Positions 45,147-53,302 of a stretch of DNA of 64,000 nucleotides are shown in pieces. Below the pieces are notes generated by a model. It did no database searches. It was not told where the DNA came from and was given only the letters and a program-made list of their open reading frames with translations. The stretch comes from JALZOC01 sp035758845 (GTDB lineage Bacteria > Acidobacteriota > Vicinamibacteria > Vicinamibacterales > 2-12-FULL-66-21), in assembly GCA_035758845.1 (NCBI GenBank), contig DASTVZ010000140.1, positions 9,314 to 73,313 of the forward strand, written 5' to 3'. A program made the translations under genes and the position numbers. The stretch's first letter is position 1; the number at the start of each line of letters is the position of its first letter.

Positions 45147-45895
45147 CTGACCGGAATGCCTCCTTCTCTGAGGTGCTGTTTCAGCTCCGCGACCGCGTGC
45201 TCGGAGTAATGAAAGACCGATGCGGCGAGGGCGGCGTCGGCGCGGCCGACCTGGAAGACGCGGGTGAAATGATCGAACGTTCCTGCCCCTCCCGAGGCGA
45301 TGACCGGAATCGAAACCGCGGTCGAGACAGCGGCCGTGAGTTCACAGTCGAATCCCGCTCGCGTTCCATCACGATCGATCGAGGTGAGAAGCACCTCACC
45401 CGCGCCGCGGCTCTCGGCCTCGACGGCCCACTCGACCGCGTCGCGCGGCGTCGGCGTGCTGCCGCTTCGCGAAAAAACCTGAAAGCGTCCATCGGCGCGT
45501 TTCGCGTCGATCGCGACAATGATCGCCTGACTGCCGTAACGGGCCGACAAACGAGTCAGCAGCGTTGGATCGGCAAGCGCGGCGCTGTTGACGCCAACCT
45601 TGTCCGCTCCGGCATCAATTGCGGCGGCCGCGTCCGCCTCAGTGCGGATTCCGCCGCCGACCGTCAACGGGATGAACAACTCGCTCGATACTGCGCGGAT
45701 GGTGGCTTCGAACGCGCGCCTCCCTTCGAGCGTCGCGGTCACGTCGAGAACCACGACCTCGTCGATGCCTTCCTGGTTGTAGCGCCTCGCAAGCGCCGCC
45801 GGATCGCCGGCGTTTCGAAGCCCCTCGAAGTTCACGCCTTTGACGACACACCCATTGCGAACGTCAAGGCAGGCGATCAATCTTTTTGACAGCAT
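45140..45895 (-). CDS. hisF: Imidazole glycerol phosphate synthase subunit HisF
   Basis: Cyclase subunit of IGP synthase (251 aa), a TIM barrel. N-terminus KRLIACLDVRNGCVVKGVNFEGLRNAGDP with catalytic Asp11; second catalytic Asp in TSIDRDGTRAGFD; phosphate sites VGGGIRT and ASGGAG. The gene follows hisH by 3 nt and overlaps hisA. Order hisH-hisF-hisA differs from the common hisH-hisA-hisF. Confidence 0.96.
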   Translation of the reverse strand: MLSKRLIACLDVRNGCVVKGVNFEGLRNAGDPAALARRYNQEGIDEVVVLDVTATLEGRRAFEATIRAVSSELFIPLTVGGGIRTEADAAAAIDAGADKVGVNSAALADPTLLTRLSARYGSQAIIVAIDAKRADGRFQVFSRSGSTPTPRDAVEWAVEAESRGAGEVLLTSIDRDGTRAGFDCELTAAVSTAVSIPVIASGGAGTFDHFTRVFQVGRADAALAASVFHYSEHAVAELKQHLREGGIPVRC

Positions 45896-45898
45896 CGG

Positions 45899-46501
45899 TC
45901 AACGCTGGGTCGCCCGCACGAAGTTGCGCAGAATCCGAAGTCCCGGCTCGCTCGACTTCTCCGGATGAAACTGGACGCCGAAGATGTTGCCCGATTCGAT
46001 TGCGGCAGCGAAGATGGCGCCATGCTCGCAGGTCGCCGCTGTCTCGCTCGTCACCGGGGCTGCGTAGGAATGCGTGAAGTAGACCTGGGCGTTCTCGGCT
46101 ACGCCTTCGAGCAGCCATGACTTGCGAGGCACGCGAAGCGAGTTCCACCCGACGTGGGGAACCTTGATCCCGTCGTTCTGTGGCAGGCGAGAGCATGTGC
46201 CCTTGATGACGCCGAGTCCGGCGACCTCCGGCGCCTCGTCGCTGCCTTCGAACAGCCATTGCAGTCCAAGACAGATTCCGAGCAATGGTGCGCCGCTGCC
46301 GACGGCGATGCGAATGGCGTCCGTCCATGGTCCGTGCAGCGCCGCCGTTGCGGCAAAATTGCCGACGCCGGGAACGACAATGCCGCGTGACTTCTCGAGA
46401 TCGCGCGGGGTGGTGGGGGTGTAAAGCTCCGCACCGACAGCCGCGAATCCCTTGCGCACCGACGTCAGGTTGCCGGCTCCGTAATCGATCAATGCGATCA
46501 C
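45899..46501 (-). CDS. hisH: Imidazole glycerol phosphate synthase subunit HisH
   Basis: Glutaminase subunit (200 aa) delivering ammonia to HisF. Class I glutamine amidotransferase: nucleophile Cys in LLGICLGLQWL, and the catalytic His/Glu in FGVQFHPEKSSEPG. Start is GTG 46501, which overlaps the hisB stop as GTGA, so translation is likely coupled. Confidence 0.96.
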   Translation of the reverse strand: MIALIDYGAGNLTSVRKGFAAVGAELYTPTTPRDLEKSRGIVVPGVGNFAATAALHGPWTDAIRIAVGSGAPLLGICLGLQWLFEGSDEAPEVAGLGVIKGTCSRLPQNDGIKVPHVGWNSLRVPRKSWLLEGVAENAQVYFTHSYAAPVTSETAATCEHGAIFAAAIESGNIFGVQFHPEKSSEPGLRILRNFVRATQR

Positions 46502-47085
46502 AACAGTCCCTTTGTGCTGGGCAGCATCTTGGCAAGTCGCCGATCGCGCGCGCAGGCGACGCGAAGCGCGCGGGCAAACGCTTTGAAAACCGCTTCGACG
46601 TGGTGATGGCTCGAACGGCCGTAAAACACTTTGAGGTGCACGTTGGCGCGCGCCCCTTGGGCGAAACCTTCGAAAAAGTCGGTCACCAGTTCCGCTTGCA
46701 GATCGCCGACCCGCGCGACCTTGAGTTGCAAATCGACGACCGTGTGTATCCGCCCGCCGAGATCGATCGCAGCGACGGCGAGCGTTTCATCCATCGGCAT
46801 GACGAAGTAGCCCGCTCGGTTGATTCCCCGCCGGTTTCCCAGCGCGGTCGACACCGCTTCACCAAGAGCAATGCCAATGTCTTCCACGGTGTGATGCTGA
46901 TCGACGTCGAGATCGCCGTCGGCGACGAGCTGCAAGTCGAATGCGCCATGTCGCGCCACAAGTTCGAGCATGTGATCGAGAAACCTGATTCCCGAATGCA
47001 CGTCGTAGCGCCCTTTGCCGTCGAGTGACAGCCGAAGCGCAATCCGGGTCTCGGTTGTCTTCCGGTTGATAATGGCTCTTCTCAT
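46498..47085 (-). CDS. hisB: Imidazoleglycerol-phosphate dehydratase
   Basis: Mn-dependent dehydratase of the histidine pathway (195 aa), monofunctional: no histidinol-phosphatase domain. The metal-binding motifs are GIRFLDHMLELVARHG, DQHHTVEDIGIALGEA, and GRSSHHHVEAVFKAFARAL. Histidinol phosphatase is not in the window. Between hisC and hisB lies a 178 bp insert with repeat B. Confidence 0.97.
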   Translation of the reverse strand: MRRAIINRKTTETRIALRLSLDGKGRYDVHSGIRFLDHMLELVARHGAFDLQLVADGDLDVDQHHTVEDIGIALGEAVSTALGNRRGINRAGYFVMPMDETLAVAAIDLGGRIHTVVDLQLKVARVGDLQAELVTDFFEGFAQGARANVHLKVFYGRSSHHHVEAVFKAFARALRVACARDRRLAKMLPSTKGLL

Positions 47086-47144
47086 ATCGCTAGTCCGGAG
47101 GGCTTCGCCCCCGCGGACCCCCCACGCCGTTCCGCCTCCGCGCG

Positions 47145-47201
47145 AAGCGCTACGGCGAGACCTCGCCGGAGCCTTGGCGAAGGCGGGCGCTCGCGGGCGC
47201 C
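47145..47201 (+). repeat. Repeat B, copy 1 (hisC-hisB gap)
   Basis: A GC-rich palindromic repeat around TACGGCGAGACCTCGCCGG and GAGCCTTGGCGAAGGCGGGC. A second copy is at 61951-61994. It fills part of the gap between hisC and hisB in the histidine operon. Confidence 0.6.
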
Positions 47202-47249
47202 CCTACGCCCCGCTCCGCTCCGGCGGGCGCGCCCGTGGCGCGCCTTGAA

Positions 47250-47263
47250 GTTCTGAAACCAGT
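47250..47263 (-). repeat. Stop-proximal motif, copy 3 (after hisC)
   Basis: On the minus strand the hisC stop TGA is immediately followed by ACTGGTTTCAGAAC, matching the motif after ada and phzF. Confidence 0.55.
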
Positions 47264-48295
47264 TCATAAGACAGCCTCGAGCGCCGCGAGAAATCGCCGT
47301 GTGTGCTCGACAACACCAGCGGTCACCCGCAGACAGCCCTCGCAGCCGGGCTCGTTGGAACGATCACGGACATGAACGCCCCGCGCAGCCAGCGCAGACG
47401 CGATCGCCGGGCCGCGTCCCTCAAATTTCGCGAGCACAAAGTTCGCGTCGCTCTTCCAATAGCGCACTCCGAGTCTTTGGAAGCCGGCGTAGAGCAGTTC
47501 CCTGGATTGCGCGACTTGATCGACGTACCAGTCGTAATAGTCGCGATCGCGAAACGCGGGCGGCAGCGCCGCCGCCGCGCACACATTGAGACCGTATGGC
47601 GGCGCAACCCTCCGGAGGGAAGCGATGGTGACCGGATCGCCAATCACTGCGCCGGCGCGAATCCCCGCGAGACCATATGCCTTCGCAAAGGTCCGCCCGA
47701 CGATCACGTTTGCGTGTTGCCGAAGCAGGGAGTCGCCGATGAGCGTGCGCCCACCGAAGTCGGCATACGCTTCGTCGACGAACACGATCGCCTGGCCCGC
47801 CGCTACGGCGACGCGCGCGATTGCCTCGCGCGGAATGCTTTGCCCGGTCGGGTTGTTGGGATTGGTCAGCCAGACGATTCGCGTCCGCCGCGTGACCGCA
47901 TCGACCACGCGATCACTGGGGAAGGCGAAATCGTCGCCGAGCGGAACTTGAACGACGTGTCCGCCAAGCGCATCGGTGCACGCGGCATACATGTCGAAGG
48001 CGGGCACGACGACGATGCCCTCTGTGTCTCCGGCGTTGGCACGCAGCGCTACCATTGAGGCGACGAGGATGCCTTCGTCCAGACCATTTGTCAGAAGCAG
48101 CGAGTCCGCCGCAATATTCAGCCGTGCAGCGGTCGCCTCGATCACCGCGTCGTAATCGGGATACTCGGCAATCTGTTCCCGGGTCAGCGCGCGGATTGCC
48201 TCGATCACCGCTGGTGAGCATCCCGCGGTGTTTTCGTTCAAGTGGAGCCGCAGTCCGCTCACCGGAGTCGCGACGCGCTCGTACTCGTAAGTCAT
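47264..48295 (-). CDS. hisC: Histidinol-phosphate aminotransferase
   Basis: PLP enzyme, 343 aa, converting imidazole acetol phosphate to histidinol phosphate. Fold-type I: GLRLHLNENTAGCSP N-terminus, TNPNNPTGQ, FVDEAYADFG, and the PLP Lys in VGRTFAKAYGLAGIRAG. The start overlaps the hisD stop. It is slightly shorter than the usual 350-360 residues. Confidence 0.95.
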   Translation of the reverse strand: MTYEYERVATPVSGLRLHLNENTAGCSPAVIEAIRALTREQIAEYPDYDAVIEATAARLNIAADSLLLTNGLDEGILVASMVALRANAGDTEGIVVVPAFDMYAACTDALGGHVVQVPLGDDFAFPSDRVVDAVTRRTRIVWLTNPNNPTGQSIPREAIARVAVAAGQAIVFVDEAYADFGGRTLIGDSLLRQHANVIVGRTFAKAYGLAGIRAGAVIGDPVTIASLRRVAPPYGLNVCAAAALPPAFRDRDYYDWYVDQVAQSRELLYAGFQRLGVRYWKSDANFVLAKFEGRGPAIASALAARGVHVRDRSNEPGCEGCLRVTAGVVEHTRRFLAALEAVL

Positions 48296-49578
48296 CGTCC
48301 TGCTCCACGGCCGCTTTTCGGCGCAGTTTCGTTGTCGAGGCGAATCGCGACTGATGCCGCGTGCGCTGAGAGCCCTTCCGCGTTGGCGAGAGCGACGACG
48401 GCAGGACCGATGTTCCGCAGTCCTCTCGCCGTCACGTGTTGGACGGTCGTCACACGAACGAAGTCACTGGCGCTGAGGCCGCCGCGGGCACGGGCCGCGC
48501 CGTTCGTCGGCAGGACGTGATTCGAGCCGGTCGCGTAATCGCCCGACGCTTGCGCACTGTATTCGCCGACAAAGATCGTCCCCGCTCGTGTGATGCGAGA
48601 TGCGACCTGGTCGGTGTCGCAGACCACATGTTCCGGAGCCATGCGGTTGCAGAGACCGATCGCCTCGGCGAGCGTCCAGGTGACGATGACCCCACCGTTG
48701 AGGCGCATCGCGGTCTCTGCCGGTCCGTCCGAAGGCATCCGTGCCGCCAATTGCCGGGCAACGGCGTCAGCCAGGCGTCGTGACGGTGTCAGGAGAATCG
48801 CACGCGCGTCCGGATCGTGTTCGGCCTGCGCGATGAGATCGGCGGCAATCCATGACGGCCGGCCGGTCGACGAGACGACAACGATCTCGCTCGGTCCGGC
48901 ATGGAAGTCGATCGCGCAATCGGCCGAGACGAGTGACTTTGCGGCGGCAACATATGCGTTGCCGGGTCCAACGATCTTATCGACGGCAGGAATGCGTTTG
49001 GTGCCGTAGGCGAGTGCTGCGATGGCATGCGCCCCCCCCAGTCGGAAGAGCCGCGACACGCCGGCAACTCGAGCGGCGTACATGATCGTCGCGTCCGGGC
49101 GAGGGCATACCGCAATCACTTCTTTTACGCCTGCGACCCTGGCAGGCGTCGCCGTCATCAGGAGTGATGATGGAAGCGGATACCTGCCGCCGGGCACGTA
49201 GCACCCGACGCGGTCCAGCGGAAGAACACGCTGTGAGATGTGGATGCCGTCAGATGGTCGAACCGACCAGGCCTGCGGCAACTGGCGCATCGCGACGCGA
49301 CGAATGTTCGCCGCGGCAACGGAGATCGCGCGGCGGACGTCGCGCGGTAATCGATCGGCCGCCTCGATCATTTCGCCCGCTGTGACTTCGATCGGCTGCG
49401 TCAGCTTGTCGAAGCGTCGTGCGTAGTCGAAAAGCGCAGCATCGCCGCGGCGCCTGACGTCGTCCACGATCCGTGCAACCCTGCGCTGAGTTGCGGAGTT
49501 TTCACGGGTGCGTCGTTCCAGTAACTGGCGTACCTGCCGCTCGTTAGCCGACTCGATAATGCGAACCTGAAAAGCCAT
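48292..49578 (-). CDS. hisD: Histidinol dehydrogenase
   Basis: Zn- and NAD-dependent four-electron oxidation of histidinol to histidine, 428 aa. Family segments are QRVLPLDRVGCYVPGGRYPLPSSLLM, VDKIVGPGNAYVAAAK, DFHAGPSEIVVVS, and LPTNGAARARGGLSASDFVRVTTVQHVT with catalytic His residues in AEHD and PEH positions. ATG 49578 overlaps the hisG TGA by one base (TGATG), indicating coupling; a GTG one codon upstream is also possible. Confidence 0.96.
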   Translation of the reverse strand: MAFQVRIIESANERQVRQLLERRTRENSATQRRVARIVDDVRRRGDAALFDYARRFDKLTQPIEVTAGEMIEAADRLPRDVRRAISVAAANIRRVAMRQLPQAWSVRPSDGIHISQRVLPLDRVGCYVPGGRYPLPSSLLMTATPARVAGVKEVIAVCPRPDATIMYAARVAGVSRLFRLGGAHAIAALAYGTKRIPAVDKIVGPGNAYVAAAKSLVSADCAIDFHAGPSEIVVVSSTGRPSWIAADLIAQAEHDPDARAILLTPSRRLADAVARQLAARMPSDGPAETAMRLNGGVIVTWTLAEAIGLCNRMAPEHVVCDTDQVASRITRAGTIFVGEYSAQASGDYATGSNHVLPTNGAARARGGLSASDFVRVTTVQHVTARGLRNIGPAVVALANAEGLSAHAASVAIRLDNETAPKSGRGAGR

Positions 49579-50468
49579 CACATCACAATCTTGTTTAGTG
49601 GGTACTCGACGATGCCCTGCGCGCGAGCTGCCTTCAGGCGCGGAATGAGATCACGGACAGTCCGTTCCTCGATGATCGTGTTGATCGCCACCCAGTCGTT
49701 GTCACTCAGCGGGGAGATGGTTGGCCGCTGAAGCGCGGGAAGGAGTGCAAGGACTGCATCGAGATCAGCGCGTCGTGCGTTCAGCATGATGCCGACCCGT
49801 CCTTGCGCTTCAATCGCCGCCTTCAGAAGGAGTGCAATGTTCTCGAGCTTGGTGCGCTTCCATGGATCCGACAGTGCGGCCGGATTGCCAATCAGTTGCG
49901 TGTTGGATTCCAGTACCGTGTCGATAATGCGCAGGCGATTGGCCCGAAGCGACGATCCAGTTTCGGTGACCTCGACGATCGCATCCGCCAGTCGCGGCGC
50001 CTTCACTTCGGTCGCGCCCCAGGAAAATTCCACGTTCACGGTGATTCCCTGCTGCGCAAAATAGGCCTGGGTGGCGCGCACGAGTTCGGTGGCAATCGTC
50101 GCTCCTTCGAGATCGCGGGCGCTGTGATACGGCGATTCTTCCGGAACGGCGAGCACCCACCGGACTTTTCCGAAACTCTGCTTGGCGTAAATGAGATCCG
50201 CGAGTGGCGTCACACCGCCCGCGCCGTCGTTGGCTGCGGCATGTTCCGCGATCCAGTCCTGCCCGGTCAGCCCGGCGTCGAGCACCCCGTCGGCGACATA
50301 CCGAGCCATCTCCTGCGCGCGAATCAGCATGCAGTCGATCTCGGGATCGTCGATCGCTGGAAAATACGATCGCGCGCTCGCGTAAATGTTGAAGCCCGCT
50401 CGCGCGAACAGCTGAATCGTCGCGTCCTGCAACGAGCCCTTAGGGATGCCGAGCTTTAGTGTTGGCAT
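49578..50468 (-). CDS. hisG: ATP phosphoribosyltransferase, long form
   Basis: First committed step of histidine synthesis (296 aa). The length and C-terminal ACT-like domain (VGIMLNARRADLDAVLALLPALQRPTISPLSDNDWVAINTI) mark the hexameric long form that does not need HisZ and is feedback-inhibited by histidine. Catalytic-domain marks are LGIPKGSLQDATIQLF and VETGSSLRANRLRIIDTV-like segment. I chose ATG 50468: upstream in-frame sequence is only the word-array repeat. Confidence 0.95.
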   Translation of the reverse strand: MPTLKLGIPKGSLQDATIQLFARAGFNIYASARSYFPAIDDPEIDCMLIRAQEMARYVADGVLDAGLTGQDWIAEHAAANDGAGGVTPLADLIYAKQSFGKVRWVLAVPEESPYHSARDLEGATIATELVRATQAYFAQQGITVNVEFSWGATEVKAPRLADAIVEVTETGSSLRANRLRIIDTVLESNTQLIGNPAALSDPWKRTKLENIALLLKAAIEAQGRVGIMLNARRADLDAVLALLPALQRPTISPLSDNDWVAINTIIEERTVRDLIPRLKAARAQGIVEYPLNKIVM

Positions 50469-50707
50469 TTTTCTTTTGTTTCTTACGCTGTCCGTTTTGA
50501 GGTTTGAGTTTTGGGTTTCTCGTTTTGGGTTGTGGTTATTCGTTTTCCGTTTGGTTTTCTGTTTTGGGTTCCAGATTCTTGCGGCAGCGGAACTCAAAGC
50601 TAGGAACCAAAACTACAAACCAAAACCACAAACCAAACCACAAAACCGAAACCCCGAACCAAAACCCAAAACGAAAAACCCAAAACGAAAAACCAAAAAC
50701 CAAAAAA
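50469..50707. repeat. Long GTTTTGGG/CCCAAAAC word-array hairpin inside the his operon
   Basis: A 239 nt AT-rich (relative to the rest) spacer between hisI and hisG. The left half (plus strand) is an array of GTTTTGGGTTT-like words, the right half its complement (AACCAAAAC, CCCAAAACGAAAAAC). The central 40 nt (50575-50605) is ordinary sequence. In the mRNA the 5' half is G/U-rich and the 3' half A/C-rich. Confidence 0.8.
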
Positions 50708-51025
50708 CTAACTAGTCTTCCACTCCCTAAAAAAACAAGTCCGTTCGCCGGTGTGACAGACGTTGCCATCGCCAAGCCTGGTGACGAGTAACAGAAGCGT
50801 GTCGTCGTCACAGTCAACGAGTATGCGATCGACTTTCAGCCGATTGCCGGACGTTTCCCCCTTCGTCCACAACTTATTGCGCGTGCGGCTGAAGAATGTT
50901 GCGAAGCCGGTCGCGACTGTCTGATCGAGCGCTTCCTGATTCATGAAGCCAACCATCAGCACTTCCCGCGTTGACGCGTCCTGAATAACAGCCGGAACGA
51001 GTCCGTTCAATTTCGAAAAATCCAT
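50708..51025 (-). CDS. hisI: Phosphoribosyl-AMP cyclohydrolase
   Basis: Hydrolyses the N1-C6 bond of phosphoribosyl-AMP (105 aa), monofunctional without a HisE domain. Family marks: VLMVGFMNQEALDQT, TRNKLWTKGETSGN, and the metal ligands VDCDDDTLLLLV and CHTGERTCFF. ATG 51025 is preferred to GTG 51031 because GGAG lies 5 nt upstream. It is the first structural gene after the attenuator. hisE (PRA-PH) is not in the window. Confidence 0.95.
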   Translation of the reverse strand: MDFSKLNGLVPAVIQDASTREVLMVGFMNQEALDQTVATGFATFFSRTRNKLWTKGETSGNRLKVDRILVDCDDDTLLLLVTRLGDGNVCHTGERTCFFREWKTS

Positions 51026-51031
51026 AATCAC

Positions 51032-51251
51032 TCCGCGGGGCTTTGCCCCTCGGACTCCCCTACACCTTTCAGATGGGCGGGGTCCCCTGCACCCCGCCTG
51101 GCGGCCTTCACTACGCTGGCGCGTCGTCGCCAGCGCCGTTCCGGCCGCGGCAGACTGATCAAATGCCCGCTCCGCCTTGGCCGCCGTAGCCGCTGCGCGG
51201 CGGAGGCATCGCCCGTGGGCTCACCTCGCGCGTTCGTTCGCCGGTGCGGAC
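51032..51251 (-). other. Structured leader between the attenuator and hisI
   Basis: 220 nt with no gene. It has stable inverted repeats: GGCGGGG/CCCCGCC (51074-51102), CTCCGCC/GGCGGAG near 51171-51208, and GGGGC-AAA-GCCCC (51038-51050 on the minus strand) directly before the hisI ribosome site. These could tune hisI translation or protect the transcript. Confidence 0.5.
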
Positions 51252-51284
51252 AAAAAAAGCCCCGCTGAATGTCTCCAGCGAGGC
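51252..51284 (-). terminator. Histidine attenuator terminator
   Basis: On the minus strand, GCCTCGCTG (51284-51276) pairs with CAGCGGGGC (51267-51259) over nine pairs with one G-U, followed by seven T (51258-51252). It lies 33 nt after the hisL stop. Its 5' arm also overlaps CGCTGGAG (51280-51273), the complement of a segment in hisL. Confidence 0.88.
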
Positions 51285-51317
51285 CTGGTTAGCTGCGATG
51301 AGTGTGTCGAAATGTCG

Positions 51318-51395
51318 TCAGTGCATATGCAGCCCGGCCGGCCCGCTGGAGCAGGAATGATGATGGTGCCGGTGGACGTGCTGCGCGCGGAACAT
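51318..51395 (-). CDS. hisL: his operon leader peptide
   Basis: A 25-codon ORF: ATG 51395, stop TGA 51320-51318. Eight codons are His (positions 6, 8, 10-13, 23, 25), with HRHHHH at 9-13. The segment CTCCAGCG (51351-51344, codons 15-17) is exactly complementary to CGCTGGAG in the terminator arm and so can form the antiterminator. A CAGC...GCTG hairpin within the ORF could act as the competing 1:2 stem. Starving for histidyl-tRNA would stall the ribosome at the His codons. A promoter sits directly upstream (leaderless-like). Too short for normal ORF calling; family logic makes this a strong call. Confidence 0.87.
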   Translation of the reverse strand: MFRAQHVHRHHHHSCSSGPAGLHMH

Positions 51396-51403
51396 TGCTC
51401 TCA

Positions 51404-51433
51404 AGCCTATCGTTCCCCGTCCGGCGCTGTCAA
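51404..51433 (-). promoter_or_regulatory. Sigma70-type promoter for hisL/his operon
   Basis: -35 TTGACA at 51433-51428, 18 bp spacer, -10 TAGGCT at 51409-51404. The -10 overlaps the stop codon (TAG) of ggt. The predicted start is ~7 nt later, within 1-3 nt of the hisL ATG (51395), so the leader peptide may be translated from a leaderless RNA. Confidence 0.6.
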
Positions 51434-53158
51434 ATTGGAGGGTGTCGACGCCTTTGAATTATCGACGCGCCTCTCGTTGACGCCGTAGGCCGTACCATCC
51501 GGCGCAATCCAGATGGATTCGGCATCTCCTTGCCGACTGCCTTGCCGAATTGAATGTCCCATCCCGGTGAGCGAACTCAATACCGTTTCGGCTGGCGCGC
51601 CTTCACGCTCAATCGAGACGCTGTCGGGCAGCCACTGATGATGCAGCCGCGGGAGATCGACCGCTTCGCGACCGGTCAGGCCGTACTCCACGACACCGAA
51701 CACAATCGTGAAGACCGTGTTGATGATCGTTCTGCCGCCGGGTGATCCGGTGATCAACACCAGCTTGCCATTCCTCGTGACCATCGTCGGCGTCATCGAG
51801 CTCAGCATGCGCTTGCCCGGATCGATCAAGTTTGCCGGCGTGCCGATGTCTCCGCGTGTGTTGGTCTCGCCAGGCTTCTTGTTGAAGTCTCCCATCTCGT
51901 TATTGAGGATGAACCCGGCACCGCTCACGACCACGTGCGAACCGAACCCACCCTCGAGCGTGTACGTGCTCGCGACCGCCATTCCGTTGCGATCGATCAC
52001 GGAGAAATGAGTGGTCTCGTCGGGTTCCGGTGACGGCACCGGTGAGACGATGTCACGACCCAGTTCCACGCTGCTGGACGCTCTTCCCGGATCGATCGTG
52101 GTCGAGACCATCCGCGCGTGCCGCTTCGACGTCAACTCGCCGACAGGCACTTTCACGAAATCGGGATCGCCGAGGCTCCGCGCGCGGTCCAGATACGCTC
52201 GACGCATGGCTTCGATCTGAAGGTGAATCGAAGGCGCCGTCAGCAGCCCCTTCGATTTCAGGTTGTACGGTTCGAGGATGTTGAGCATCTCGATGAGGGC
52301 GACCCCTCCTGAACTTGGCGGCGGCATCGAGATGATTTCGTAGTCGCGATACTTTCCTCTGACCGGTTTTCGAGTTTTCGCCTGGTAGGCAGCGAGATCC
52401 TGCTTCGTAATCAAGCCACCGTGCGCCTTCATCTCGTCGGCAATGCGATCGGCAATCCAGCCCTTGTAGAACACGTCGGCGCCTTCCGTCGCAATCGCGC
52501 GAAGCGACTTGCCGAGATCGGCGAGGACGATGCGATCGCCTTCGGTCCATTCACCGCCGCCGGGCTTGCCATACGCGGCGACCGATGCGGGAAACAGCTT
52601 CATCGCGCCGGCAAGTTGTGCATTCAGGTCCCGGGCGAGTCCGGCCGGCAGAACGAATCCCTGCTCCGCGAGAACGACAGCGGGCATGACGACGTCTCTC
52701 CACGGCAATTTCCCGAACCGCTTGTGCGCGAGCTCGAGACCACGTACCGTTCCGGGGACGCCTGGCGCGAGATATCCGGTATTGGTGAGTTCCCTCACAA
52801 TCTGACCGTCGCTGCCGAGATACATCTCTCGAGTGGATCGCAGCGGCGCGCGCTCGCGATAGTCGAATGCCGTGACGCGGCCGTTCGGCGTGCGAACGAT
52901 CATGAATCCGCCGCCGCCGATATTGCCGGCACTCGGATGTGTGACGGCGAGCGCGAATGCGGTCGCGACGGCAGCGTCGACAGCATTTCCACCGCGCGCG
53001 AGGACCGAAGCTCCGGCATCGCAGGCAGTCGCCGATGTGCAGACGACGACCCCGTCCTTGCCCTCGATGCCCAGATCGTTGGTTCGCGAAGCGGCTGAAA
53101 CCGTGAAGAGACAGAAAGCAGCGAGGATCAGTAAACCGCGCATCAAAACCTCAGCCAT
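51407..53158 (-). CDS. ggt: Gamma-glutamyltranspeptidase
   Basis: Periplasmic Ntn-hydrolase that cleaves glutathione and transfers gamma-glutamyl groups (583 aa). A signal peptide (MRGLLILAAFCLFTVSAAS) starts at Met 53143 or at 53158; both have a plausible ribosome site. Residues GGNAVDAAVATAFALAVTHPSAGNIGGGGFM and PPPSSGGVALIEMLNIL are typical. The self-cleaving catalytic Thr is in PDETTHFSVID, and the lid GSHVVVSGAGFILNNEMGDF is present. Its last 26 bp carry the his promoter. Confidence 0.94.
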   Translation of the reverse strand: MAEVLMRGLLILAAFCLFTVSAASRTNDLGIEGKDGVVVCTSATACDAGASVLARGGNAVDAAVATAFALAVTHPSAGNIGGGGFMIVRTPNGRVTAFDYRERAPLRSTREMYLGSDGQIVRELTNTGYLAPGVPGTVRGLELAHKRFGKLPWRDVVMPAVVLAEQGFVLPAGLARDLNAQLAGAMKLFPASVAAYGKPGGGEWTEGDRIVLADLGKSLRAIATEGADVFYKGWIADRIADEMKAHGGLITKQDLAAYQAKTRKPVRGKYRDYEIISMPPPSSGGVALIEMLNILEPYNLKSKGLLTAPSIHLQIEAMRRAYLDRARSLGDPDFVKVPVGELTSKRHARMVSTTIDPGRASSSVELGRDIVSPVPSPEPDETTHFSVIDRNGMAVASTYTLEGGFGSHVVVSGAGFILNNEMGDFNKKPGETNTRGDIGTPANLIDPGKRMLSSMTPTMVTRNGKLVLITGSPGGRTIINTVFTIVFGVVEYGLTGREAVDLPRLHHQWLPDSVSIEREGAPAETVLSSLTGMGHSIRQGSRQGDAESIWIAPDGTAYGVNERRVDNSKASTPSNLTAPDGER

Positions 53159-53302
53159 GTTGCTCCATCCGTGGAAGCTTACAATGACGGCGCGCGGCAC
53201 GAGAATTGAACTGGACCGCGGCATCACACGGGCGACGCCCGGAAGACGGACAGCGGCGGCCAGAATCGCTGCGATCCGTACGGTTTTTAGTCGGAGCGCA
53301 GC

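Noticed and set aside
50469..50707. Telomere-like TTTTGGG repeat or assembly artefact
   Set aside because: Words are irregular and mirrored, and the design recurs with other words at six more sites in the window.
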